Assembly: GCA_001692895.1 (NCBI GenBank)
Contig: KV748205.1
Span: forward strand, 496,001-560,000
From: Cenococcum geophilum 1.58
Lineage: Eukaryota; Ascomycota; Dothideomycetes; Gloniales; Gloniaceae
Length of the DNA stretch: 64,000 nt
Direction of reading: 5' to 3'
Below, one piece after another: positions 44,701 through 55,300 of the stretch. The position numbers and the translations under genes are program-made. Within the stretch, counting starts at the first letter, position 1. Every line of letters begins with the position of its first letter. The notes under the pieces were generated by a model that was given only the letters and a program-made list of their open reading frames with translations, ran no database searches and was not told where the DNA came from.

Positions 44701-47207
44701 TTTTTAGTAAGTCTAAGACCTACTAAATAATCTTTAAGATGGCAGTAAGGACTAAATAGAGAACTTTAATAAAGAACTAGATATAAGACTGCCATATTTA
44801 GCAAATATTAACATTACTCCTATATTAAAAAGCATTTAGATCTTAATAGAAGAACTCTATTAACTACCTACTCTAGATCTAACTCCAGAACTACCTAAAC
44901 TATTAGCGTCTTTAGCGCCTTAGCAATTACTATTTACTGCGGCATCTACACCATAGATACTATCTACTACTTAGTTATCTTCTAAAGTCACTAAACTACT
45001 ATTTATAGATTCTACACCTCGTTCTAAACCTCAGACGACAGCAGGCTTATTATTAGGGGGTAAAAAACGTTCTGGCCGTAAAAGGCGGCCTATAGTAAAG
45101 AAGAAAGATATGCCAAATTAGGACTTATAATAACGAGCCTTTACGGTTTAAATTAGTAATGGTAATAATATTATTAATCTAGATACAACACTATTAGCTT
45201 ACGCGTTCTATACCACTGCTATAAAGACATACGGACATTAAGATAATTTTCTACTACCACCAAAGTCATAGAAAGAGATACTTAATTATAGGTACACTAT
45301 AGAGTTTAAAGTAGCTACTCACACTAAGATAAAGGCCTTAATAGGAAAACACACCTAGGACGAGGTATGGCTAGTTAAGAAGGTTTATTAACTTCCTACT
45401 ATATAGGTCTTTACCTATAAGGAAGATTTAGACAGCTTTATTATAAGATTTAAGGCTCGTCTAGTTATTTATAGAGACCTTTAAGCAGTCTTATAAAAAG
45501 AGGTTAAAGCTATTACGGCAGCCTATTAGACCTTCCGTCTGCTCTACGCTCTTATTACTAGTTTTAACCTAGACGTTATATAAATTAACGCCGTTAACGC
45601 CTTTATTAATGCCTTAGTTAATAATAAGGTCTACCTTATTCCCCTTAAGGGTATAGACCTACTACCTAGATTCTCTCTCTGTTTAAAAAAGGCAATATAC
45701 AGACTACGTAAATCTCCTAAATTATAGTTCTTAGAAATGTCTACTACTTTATAAAGTATAAGTTTAAAAGCTGTACTGGATAAGCTATGTCTCTATATAT
45801 ACCCTATAGAACCTATCTTTATATTCTTTTATATTAATAATATCCTAATTATAGGACACCTAAGCTATTGTTAGCAGATGGAGGATATCCTAAAGCAGCT
45901 ATAAGATCGATTTAAGATCCGCTAAATACCCTAATTTACGTCATTCCTAAACACTTATATTATGCGAGATTGACAAAAGGGAAAGCTCTAGCTCTATCTA
46001 GATTAGTATCTTAAGAAGCTAGTCTTAATATACCATCTAGAATATCTAAAGCCATTAGCTATACTACTATTGGGCTAGGAATTAACACTATATAAAGGAG
46101 AAGCTACGCCGAATTAGATAAAAGGATATTAATGCCGTATAGGTTCTGCAATATATCCGGCATCTACTATATAACTAGACATTACTTTCTTAGTTAGTAA
46201 ACTAGCTAAGTTCTTACAAAATCCATCGCCAGCTTATCTTACGAAGATTAATAGATTATTTACCTATCTCTACAATACCAGATACCTCGCTCTTAAGTTC
46301 TCTACTATTACGCTATATAAGATAAACCAGGTTCTAAAAGCTACCTCTAATGCCAGCTTTGCTGACGATGCTCCAACACGTTAAAGCTCATAGGGCTTCT
46401 TAATAAGCTTATTTAATGGGCCTATAGTATAGCAGGCAACTAGACAAAAGGTAGTTACTAAGTTAACTATAGAGGTAGAACTCCTAGCTCTCTTATACGT
46501 TAGTAGGAAGATTGAGCATATAGTACGGATATTCAAAGCTATTAAATTTAATCCAGAACAGGACATTATTATCAATTACAACAATTAGCAGTTAGTACGG
46601 ATTGTAACGAAAGAAACTTCTACGGTATCTACAAAGCTCCGACATATAGATATTTATTAGTTCTAGCTTCGCCAGGAAGTATAAAACGGAAGCTTTGTCG
46701 TACAATAGGTACTAATAAGCAAGATGGCTGCAGATGGACTAACTAAGGCTCTATCAAAGCAAAATTATCAAAAGTTCGTTAAGGTGGTAGGGCTTCGCGA
46801 TATCAGACATCTAGTTAATTGACGCTCGGCGGAGCTCACCACCAACTCATCTCTCCCAATTGCCTATTCCGGTAATCCAGCTCTAACGCTCTACGCCAGA
46901 TCTAAGGGGGTATATTGGCCACGGAAGTAGCTATTAGCCTAAATTGGATGTGCTTTAGATTGTCTTATAATTGTCTTTAATGCCTAGTACCCTATATAAG
47001 ACTACCCTAGTGCTTACCCTCGTATTTCGTATGTCTTNGTNNNTNTCTCTNTTGCCTGTACCTCCCCCCTTTCCTATTCTAGCAACTTCCTCGTGTATAT
47101 AAAGATCCTCGAGAGCCACCTTGAATAAAACAGATCACTCATTCAATTCTGTGTCTCTACCTAACAGCTAGCTTATGTCATTTGTCTTAATACCTGCCTG
47201 GCTGAAA
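35713..47207 (+). mobile_element. Broken Ty1/copia LTR retrotransposon (fossil)
   Basis: Two 295-bp LTRs (35713-36007 and 46913-47207) lie in direct orientation, flanked by the 5-bp duplication ATAGC (35708-35712 and 47208-47212). Internal order on the + strand is a gag-like region (about 36150-36363, continuing from 42247), protease/integrase (about 43330-44800), then reverse transcriptase and RNase H (about 45260-46830). This is the integrase-before-RT order that defines Ty1/copia. A purine-rich tract precedes the 3' LTR. The element is thoroughly broken, with many dozens of breaks, mostly of RIP type. It hosts the gypsy insertion at 36369-42241; without that it would be about 5.6 kb. The LTRs differ mainly by C/T and G/A transitions. 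A few Ns lie in the 3' LTR near 47039-47052. Confidence 0.9.
36369..42241 (-). mobile_element. Broken Ty3/gypsy chromodomain retrotransposon nested in the copia element (fossil)
   Basis: Direct 212-bp LTRs at 36369-36580 and 42030-42241, both TGTTAGCGAC...GCCGTAACA with TG...CA ends, are bounded by the 5-bp duplication GATCC (36364-36368 and 42242-42246). The coding direction is minus. In order there are a gag region (about 41900-41000), a zinc-knuckle-like stretch (about 40860-40800), reverse transcriptase with its LDD-type active-site region (about 39130-39095), RNase H, integrase (about 38000-37200) and a chromodomain near 36950-36760. A G-rich polypurine tract abuts the left (3') LTR. This composition defines a chromovirus. 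The copy is broken throughout, with many dozens of breaks of RIP type, and is younger than the copia host copy it interrupts. Confidence 0.9.
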
Positions 47208-47212
47208 ATAGC

Positions 47213-48099
47213 CAGGCCTGGCCTCGCAATTACCTGTTCCCCTATCGCTCTGCTGAATGCATATATCATCCCTTCGTTCCCATATTATACTTCCATCGTA
47301 AGATATGCTGCTATTCTTCAGCGCGCCTTTTCTTTGGTTTTTTGAATGCTCTCGGCTCAGTCCATAAGGTAATGAAGTGTTTGGAGTGTCCGCCAGAGAC
47401 GTCGTGTCGGGTTTGATTGTTGTAAGAGACTCTAATCATCGAAAAATTGCGAAAGCCTAGATGCCTCTGAAGACTGCAGCTTGGAGACATTGAAATTTAT
47501 GTTGGCTGGCAGCTGATCGATAACGGAACAGATCCTCTTAAAGTGAGTTGGCATTCATATGTCGTAGACGTTCTTTGTGAATTTGTATGTCGTCCATTTT
47601 TCCTTGCCATCTAGTGCTGTGAAGTCGAACCTGTGGATTGGGTGGCGGTTTAAAATAGAACGCTGGTAGTATAGTTAGAATTTAGGGGGTTTTTCTATTT
47701 TTTTTAATATACACGCAGACAGAGAGGGGAGGTAGGGAGAGCATACCCACCAGCCGCTCAGCGAGCGGATGAGTGACCTTTCCGTATAGGGTAAATACAT
47801 GGGCGCATGGCTCAATGGGCCAATGATACGCGCGTATCAGCGGCTCAATCAGCGGGGGGTGTCACTAACCAAATCATTCTGCCTATATAAAACAATCCCT
47901 GAGCGCGGGCGGTGTAACAAACATTAGGGCCTGTACCTCCGTATATCCACGCTTAGCTGCAGGTGGCGCCGTGGATATTCGGGAATATCGATGGGGGTTG
48001 TTAAGGTCACGTGAGCCGTGAACACCAATATAAGCGAGGTGACACGTCACCTGACAGTAGGGCATTGAAAATGGTAGAAGAAAGATACCTTTTTAAATT
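47213..48099. other. Non-RIP spacer right of the copia element
   Basis: The composition returns abruptly to normal at 47213. No gene was found. At 47750-47860 there are short self-complementary words (CCGCTCAGCGAGCGG) and a purine-rich stretch (47715-47745). The ORF at 47883-48065 has no recognisable features. Confidence 0.4.
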
Positions 48100-48247
48100 G
48101 TTACTCTTATAATTTTGTCCCAAAGGCCCTTAGACGGTAACTAAGGTAGCATTATTAACTAACCCTAATTCTATTACACTAGTAAGGGTCCATTGAGCTA
48201 TACCAGTTAAGTACTAGCGAGATTTACTGTCTTGGTTGCTAAGATAA
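48100..48247. mobile_element. Fragment related to the 34960-35694 element
   Basis: The reverse complement of this segment matches the left end of the 735-bp element: TTATCTTAGCAACC at its terminus (48247), then ACAGTAAATCTCGCTAGTAC, TTAGGGTTAGTTA and CCGTCTAAGGGCCTTTGG. Similarity fades at about 48100, so the copy is truncated. It points toward the copy at 34960, so the two copies bracket the LTR-element block in opposite orientation. Confidence 0.75.
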
Positions 48248-48460
48248 GCCTCTCCAGATTTTGCTTTGGAAATCTTCAGAAGCTTCAACTAAACTGCCTA
48301 CCCCGCTGTAATAACCACACCAATCATGACCCGGAGTTTTAATATATACTCACTTCTGATATTAGTTTCTCGGCCTACGCGACGGCTTCTTCTTCTAGGG
48401 CTTCTTCTTTCGCAAAGAGTTCCTCTATCTCTCGGCTTTTTCTGGCTGGACGGTCCTTTT

Positions 48461-48712
48461 CTAATTTCGGCGGGATTTCTGACATATAATTGCTTTAACC
48501 AGTTTTCCGTGTAGGGTTCCTCTCTCTCCACTCTTTATCGCCTCGTCTGTCAACCCTACTGTCGCATCGTCGCCCTCGTTCAACTGTTCCGAGAGCTTCC
48601 CCAACCTCGTCATCGCTTGCCCCCACCACCGACGCACCACCACCAGCACGCCTTCCTGCCGGGCTTTTTCGCGCAGCCCCGCATACGAACCCGGTAGTCG
48701 CTCGTTCCCCAT
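48461..48712 (-). CDS. Possible small gene or exon, unknown
   Basis: A short frame starts MGNERLPGSYAGLREKARQ and continues with 'EGVLVVVRRWWGQAMTRLG' and an acidic 'NEGDDATVGLTDEAIK'. The composition looks protein-like, unlike neighbouring chance ORFs. Alternative frames stay open downstream (to 48298), so an intron near 48490-48460 and a second basic exon are possible. I do not recognise the family. It could be a small real gene, a gene fragment stranded between repeats, or chance. Confidence 0.3.
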   Translation of the reverse strand: MGNERLPGSYAGLREKARQEGVLVVVRRWWGQAMTRLGKLSEQLNEGDDATVGLTDEAIKSGERGTLHGKLVKAIICQKSRRN

Positions 48713-48904
48713 CGGTTCTGGGCCGCCGACTCATTCTCCTTCCTGACTTCAGTTGTTGTCTCACCCTGCGGTTTTATTTGTGTAAGGACACGCTTAAGTT
48801 TAAGCTGCAGGGTCGAAATTACATTCGTTGTAACGCCTTAACAAAGAAACCGAGGCATACGAAGAGACGTACGTACTAATATGGCTTTAGGGTGAGGATC
48901 TATA

Positions 48905-49165
48905 GCTAAAGGAAAGTAGCGGCAGCAGCGGAGGATACTCCGGCGGAACCAAGTGAGCCAATTGAGCTAGATTTGGATGGTGAGAATGATAGCGACGACG
49001 ACGCGCAAGCTGCCTTTGAGGATATTAAGGATATTAAGGCGATTGAGGCAGAAGATGAGGGAGATTCTGTATTAGACCGAGCGATCTGGGATCTTCCTCT
49101 CTTACCTAAACAACCGCCCGTTGCCAAGACTTACTATTTGTGGCATATATTTGATCTGGAGCTGC
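48905..49165 (+). pseudogene. Acidic coding-like fragment
   Basis: An open stretch on the + strand reads 'VAAAAEDTPAEPSEPIELDL', then 'DGENDSDDDAQAAFEDIKDI' and 'DSVLDRAIWDLPLLPKQPPV'. The strong acidic bias and lack of a start suggest the 3' end or a linker of a larger protein, perhaps from a degraded transposon. It runs directly into a palindromic repeat at 49170-49245. No identity is claimed. Confidence 0.35.
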
Positions 49166-49194
49166 ATTGGAGTCCTGGAGCTCCACCAGCTTTT

Positions 49195-49245
49195 TGGCGT
49201 ATGGAGTGGATTTGGGGGTCAAATCCACTCCACTCCAATCCAACG
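49195..49245. repeat. Palindromic GGAGTGGATTTG repeat
   Basis: The word TATGGAGTGGATTTGGGGGT is followed by its near-complement CAAATCCACTCCACTCCAA, forming a short hairpin. A very similar hairpin, GGTGGAGTGGATTTGAGCTC, occurs at 63205-63245. Confidence 0.6.
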
Positions 49246-49580
49246 AGATCACTGCTCTACGGCTCTGCAGGATCTTGAAACCAAATAAACCTCCGCTATT
49301 TAGTACATCTCTTTAGCTTAAAATGTCTTCTAAATCACCCGCAACGGTAGCTAAGGCCATAATGTCTTAATTCAAGCTAGTCGTTATTTTAATTGGTCCT
49401 ATTGTGGTCTGACCCTCTCGGATCGAGGTCCAAGGTATGATAGTAGTAGTAATCGTCATAGACGCTAACTTGAATCTCAAAACACTCTCCCACGCCAATT
49501 GTTTACATGTGGACATACGAAGAGGCGCTTTCGTCTCAGGGTGATAATAGCACTAAATAGCTAGTGGCATGTCTAACTAA

Positions 49581-50637
49581 CTACGATGTCCATGGGAGAC
49601 CCAGTTTTTTCATCTCAACAGCGAGTTGGAAAATATAGTCCAAGCTGGAATCACGCAAGATGGGTTAGCAGAGACGGTGATAACTTTGTTAATGAACCTG
49701 GCATGCTCACCTCTCACACTGCGTCTTTGCTTTGTGAACATTGTCACCCCAGACGTAGCTGTCAGACTTTAGTATCATTTGAACGAACCGAGGCGGCTTT
49801 GAAACTCACATGCCATGCCTCCGGACTAACACGGCGTAAGTGTCAGGATACTTTTCCATGGCTTCCTCTAAGCTCTCGGTAAGATCCTCTTCACTACAAT
49901 TGTAGTAATACATCAGCCCTTGTCCTGCTATTCTCTTCACAAGAAGCAGGTTGCTGAGGCTTCGACGTACTGGGCTGTGTTCTCGATTATTGGTATCCTC
50001 AACCGGTCGAAATATCCAAGGTTCCCAACCTTCCCCCGGCCTTTAGGTATGCCTTTAATCTGTTCAATTTGCTCAATCTCGAAACAAGCATCCTTTCCGA
50101 ACTCTCGCTCTACAAGTAGAGTTATGAGAACAGCCCATTGGGAGTGCGTATGTATGCAGCAGCCGGCACCGCGCGTGAAGGCTGCAAGGAATAGTGGAGT
50201 ACAAGCTGATGGCTTAAGGACCTGTAAAGGGTGGCAGCATTAGAGGTAATGGTTCCATCATTCAGAACGCAAGAAGACATGGGGTTTAGAAAGGCACAAC
50301 TCTCATACTGTAGGCTTGCGGAGGTACTCGCGCGTATTGAAGTCCATAACAAACATGTCGGTTGGCTTCATCAGTTCTTTCTGGACGCCCGACGGCGCAA
50401 TGAAGATATGGTCATGATGTCGGATACTTGTTCCGCCACCAGTACCAGTTACCTATGTTCAGATGCTTTATTAGCCATGTGAAGAGCTTTACCGCATGTC
50501 ATTGGGCCGAAGCGGTAAGAATATACCCAGCCCAAAGTGTAAAATTTCTGACAGAGAGTACAGATGAGGTTGGCAGGGTGATTGGGGTTTATGGAATAGA
50601 TAAGATGCTCATTGTCTTCAGCTTCGTCTGAGGCCAT
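49581..50637 (-). CDS. MDE1: Methylthioribulose-1-phosphate dehydratase
   Basis: Mde1/MtnB dehydrates 5-methylthioribulose-1-phosphate in the methionine salvage pathway, in the cytosol, with a zinc ion. I assembled six exons: 50637-50527, 50452-50309, 50221-49971, 49893-49810, 49758-49711 and 49644-49581. They give 233 aa with every phase closing. The protein starts [20 protein letters not shown] and continues '[18 protein letters not shown]', '[20 protein letters not shown]', '[14 protein letters not shown]', '[15 protein letters not shown]' (HTH zinc ligands), 'IEQIKGIP', '[15 protein letters not shown]', '[15 protein letters not shown]' and '[18 protein letters not shown]'. All are strong marks of the class II aldolase/adducin-fold dehydratases. 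Introns are 51-87 nt. Simple ORF scanning misses this gene because the exons are short. An in-frame ATG at 50658 is an alternative start. Confidence 0.93.
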
Positions 50638-50962
50638 GTTGAAGCACAATGCATACAAGCCGATTGGCGTGTTAGTTAGCGGTACTGGCGAAGCTTCGGT
50701 GTCGATGGCGCCAAAAGTTCGAAATGTCGCAATTCGTATCGATAAGAGATTCTTGGCAAGATTGGCAGCCTTGGAACCCCCTCAAAAACAAATCATATCA
50801 TAGATATGCACTAGAGAAGCTCCAAGTTGAAATTCGCTACTATTAATCTCCTAAATTCCGGAGCGTTTAGAAAACCGACTGTGGCAGCTTGTGTGGTATC
50901 TCATAGACCCAAAAAATTCCATCTTCCGTCGACGCAATCGTTCAATTTCCACAGCATCACGA

Positions 50963-51647
50963 CTAATCCTTCGATTCATGAGCCAGTGGGGATTCTTCGT
51001 GCTTCTTGTCTATGTGGAGAATATGCTTGACCTTATCGCCGAGTCTTTCCCTACTTGGGCTTTTGCTGTGACCTCCATACTTCTCCTTGTGGATGTTGCC
51101 TTCGCCGCCGCGCTGTTGATTGAGAGATATCAAATTAGCCCCCTAGCCTTCACCCATGTACCTTTAGGGCCATGCATGTACTGATAAACTTACGCCAGTG
51201 TGGTAGTTCTCTTGGCCCTCACGTAGAGCAGTCTCTGGAATGATATCTTGGGAACCACGGCGACCGCGGTCAGGGCCCAGCCTGGGAGATTCTACATTCC
51301 CAGCGCCGCCACGCTGAGTTTTCGAGACGGGTAAGCTTAGGCCTTACTCGGAGAGAGGCTTTGGATATACGAACACCTGTGGAGTGCACCTCAGCAGATT
51401 CACCTTGGAATCCTTCACGAATAATACCGCCGTCGGCATAGCTGCAGAACATATCAGTATTAGGCATGTCTAATAATTTTGGAACTAAAATCTCAGGAAC
51501 TCGTTTTCATCATGCTTACTCACACGTTGGGATCATGGCCAATGTTACCAGAGCCTAGATAGCATCAATTAGATGCACCCCATTAGAGCAGTCCGGCCAT
51601 TATCTCTTACCACCGCGGCCAGTGGAAACAAGCGGTTCTTGAGGCAT
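50963..51647 (-). CDS. DUF3602 GRGG-repeat protein
   Basis: Five exons (51647-51611, 51554-51524, 51441-51375, 51313-51194 and 51112-50963) give 134 aa with consistent phases. The product reads MPQEPLVSTGRGGSGNIGHD, then 'YADGGIIREGFQGESAEVHS', 'TGRGGAGNVESPRLGPDRGR', 'SQDIIPETALREGQENYHTG' and 'RGGEGNIHKEKYGGHSKSPS', ending in KD. The repeated (T)GRGG(A/S/E)GN motif is the hallmark of the fungal DUF3602 family, small hydrophilic proteins of unknown role, sometimes noted as stress-induced. Three of the introns fall exactly inside or before GRGG motifs, suggesting growth by exon duplication. One intron (51314-51374) uses a GTTCGT donor. The + strand ORF at 50891-51184 is the antisense shadow of the last exon. 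Confidence 0.88.
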
Positions 51648-52300
51648 GCTGAATTTGGTAGACGCTCTGTCAATACACAAGTTGTACAAGTTCTCGGGGA
51701 TACAATGATGTCAGTGTTTGGTGGGGTCAGGGGGTAACTGCGAACTGGGAGAGGGGCACTGCATTTTTATAGTGAAAGCTTTCAAGGGCGAATGACGCAA
51801 GGCTAGGTACGTGGGATGATCCTAAATTTTTAGTGTCAAATTTCAAGCCCAAGGATGAGTACTTGGCTGAAGCAGCTTGAAGACAGCTATGAGTGGATTT
51901 TGCAGGCTACAAGCGATGTTGCCGTAATGGGTCGGAAAACTTTGAAGCCATGTGCCTGCTCTGGAAAGCATGATGCAGGGCCAAGCCGTGGGACAGATCC
52001 TTGGCCCGAATATGGTGCCCTTGTACTCGTCAGGATTTGTTGATGGTGTGAGGTGCTGCTTTTTTGCGCCCGATAAGGCCCCTGAAGCTGATTCGCTTGG
52101 AGCCTTTTTTAGTTCTATTTTCTACTAACTAAGTATGGTATCCCACCCTCTGACAACTTGGTACTACCAAGGCTTGCCAGTGACATGAGAATTGCAGAGC
52201 ATCCTACCCGTGACCTTAAATAACTCCATATAATATATAATGTTATATATTAATATTTCAAGCATTGCCAACGTACCGACAGCTCTCCTCTAATATGGAC
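51648..52300. promoter_or_regulatory. Upstream region of the DUF3602 gene
   Basis: A 650-bp region from the DUF3602 start to the tyrosine-recombinase element. It should contain the promoter. The 62-codon ORF at 51855-52043 (+) is unsupported. The last 100 bp are AT-rich. Confidence 0.4.
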
Positions 52301-55300
52301 ATGTCTATGTGGCTAAGCGAGCACTGCAGCAGCACCCCTGCATCTCAGCAACACTAACATCATTAACATTCACAAAATTGAGCCTTACTTGCTTGCTTTC
52401 CATATTAGTCTTATTTAAGAGCTAATGCCTTATTTACTTAGTTTCTAATAATTAATTGTTACTATTAATAACTTAATAACCTATACGCTCGTCTAAACCT
52501 TCGCAAATTATCTATAAAAACCTTAAAAACTTAACTAACGACGACACACTTAACGAGCTAAACTCCTTAGAGGTTACCTACTAGTCTCCCTCACCTTTCC
52601 CTACACCTTTAGGCGATACGCTAGCGTTATAGTCTCTATCCTCTATAATAGCGCCTCTCTCTACGGCTTAACGCGAGACTTTAGCCGCTAAAAAAGCTAA
52701 AGAATAGCTTTAGTAACTATATAAGGAGGACCTAAGGATTAAAAGAGCTTAGGTAAAGGAGGTTAAGGACTAGGCAACTAACCGGAAAATAAAACTCCTT
52801 TAAGAATAGGAGGACCGTACTAAAATGCTACGCGTTTAAAAAAAATAGGAAAATTAGGTGACTAAACTCTATATATTAAGCCTCGCTATAGTAATAGCGA
52901 GATTAGCTATAGCAGTATTATTCTTAACCTTAATTAATAAACTAGGTAAGTTACTCCTATCTATAGCTAATATCCTAAATACCCTTTTCCCTAGCGTCCT
53001 AAATAAAGAGATACTTAAGGTATTTTAGGGTACTTTCTTGCCTAATAACCTTTTTTACCTTTAGATATACTAGCTCTGGTCTAAGCCTTAAAATAATATT
53101 CTTATTATTAATAGCGTCCTTTCTATAAGACTAAAAGAAGGGATAATAAAGAACTACCTATCCGTTAAAGTATAGGTAAAGGGCTTCCTTAACTATATAA
53201 TAATTTTAATCGTTATATATAAGAATCTTTTAGTAGATCTTATTCCCTAAATACTTACCTTCTATAATTAAGTTATTTAGCTATCTACTACCTACTAAAT
53301 TGCTCCCTTAATAACTATAGCCTTAGAGCACTATTTTATAGTTATTTAAAAGAACTAGTTAGAGCTAGCTAACTAGAAGATCTTTAGTAACTTCCTAAAT
53401 ATCTATTATAATCCTAGTACTTATAAATCCGCATCTATCTTAAAACGTATATAAGTAAGTACTAATATCTTAAGGACCTATTATAGCTTTAATAGAGGGA
53501 AGTATAACCTAGGTAAAGATTACAAGTTCCTATATACCTATAGTAAGTGCAATAGCCCGTATGCTGTGAGAAATTATAAGTAATAATTACTAGAGGAAAG
53601 TATTAATAAGGAAAAGAAAGAGGAGGAAGAGGATTTTATTAAGCTATACCTACACTCCGCTAAAACTATACTCTACCCTTATAATATAGGTAGGCTAAAT
53701 ACTATACTATTATTTCTAGTCTTTTTACCCTCCTCTTCTCTACAGGACTCTCCTTCCCCCTTAATTATTTAAGCGTGGGGGTGTTATCTATCCCTATACC
53801 CTAGCAACCTCTAATATAATATTATTAGTATCTTAAAGTTTAGATGCTAGATTAGGGTAGACCTAGAAATTAAGCTCCTTTCCTAAAAGAACTAAGCCTT
53901 AATAGCCGCAAATATAGTCCTAATCTTAGAGAAGATTAGCGCTAATCTAGATATAGGTAGGATTATAATAGTAATATCTCCCATTATATCCTTACTGCTA
54001 GGTTTAGTACCTAAAGTGGATAAGGGATAGCGCTATATTTATAACTTATCCTTACTATCTAGCCAATCTGTTAACAACTTAATCCCTATAGTATTTGCTA
54101 TACTATAATATTTAATAGTTAATTAGGTTCTCTAATACGTTATATATATAGGCCGTAGTTATATAATTATTAAGAGGGATATTAAGGACGCCTTTTAGAA
54201 TATTTTACTTTCTATTAAAGCTTAACGCCTTATAGGGTTCTCTTAGAAGGGTATAGTATATTTTAAACGTTGCCTCTTATTTGGCCTTTAAACTGTACCC
54301 TTTTTATTTAATTTTTTTATGGAGGGATTTTACTAGATACTTATCTAATATATCCTAAATACCGCCTTAGAGCACTATCTAGATAACTTTATCTTTATAC
54401 TCTTTAACGCTTTTATCTTTCCTTAATTGCTTAGTATATATAACTAATTAAATAATAAATTAGGCATCTTATAAAACAAATTAAAGAATATTAAAGGTAC
54501 TACGGCTAAAGTCCTGGGTTATATTATAGATACTCTAAAGTCTAAGCTGCGTCTTTCTTCTTTAAAATAGGCCACTATAATTAAGGAGATTAATAAAGCG
54601 TTAAGTAGTAGATCCCTAACGCTAGTTTAGAGTTAAAAACTAGCTAGTAAACTTACTTAGAGCGCCCGGGTAATTAGGCTTAGGCGTTTATATAACCGCT
54701 TTATTTAGGAGTTTATCTCTACTTTTATAAAGGTAGGTAATTATCCTTACTAATAGCTAATAGCTAAACTTCGCCAAGACTTATTATAGTGGAGGGATAC
54801 TCTTACCCTTTTAAATAGTATCCTCTTCTTTAATAATACGGATTAAAAATAATTCTATCTTTTTTTAGATATATCCGGGATTCTTAGTTATAGGGCCTTC
54901 TTCTTCCTTAAGGATTCTTAAGGGATAACATAGCCGCCCTATTTAGTATCTCTACCCTAAGACAATTCTTTAAGCTACTACCCTAATGCAGAATACCGCC
55001 TTGCCCTAATTAATAAGTAGGAGGTCTAAGTAATTATAACCTTATTCTAGCTCTAGGCAACGCAGTAAAAGTATAGCTTAGTCTATATCTATACGGATAA
55101 TATAATAGCACTCTTAGGATTCTAAAATACGGTAGTAAAAAGACTGGGTAATTACTTGCTCTATAAAATCCTCTAACTAGCCACAGCCTATAATATTACG
55201 CTCTATATAAAGTGGGTTTCCTCTATAGAAAATAGGCTAGCTAATACTTTATCTCGTTTTAATTGTAATAGGGTATTATTACTATACCCGCATTAAAATA

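Noticed and set aside
50891-51184. 97-codon + strand ORF that looks like a membrane protein
   Set aside because: It is the exact antisense of the last DUF3602 exon and its intron; the minus strand carries clear GRGG motifs with closing phases.
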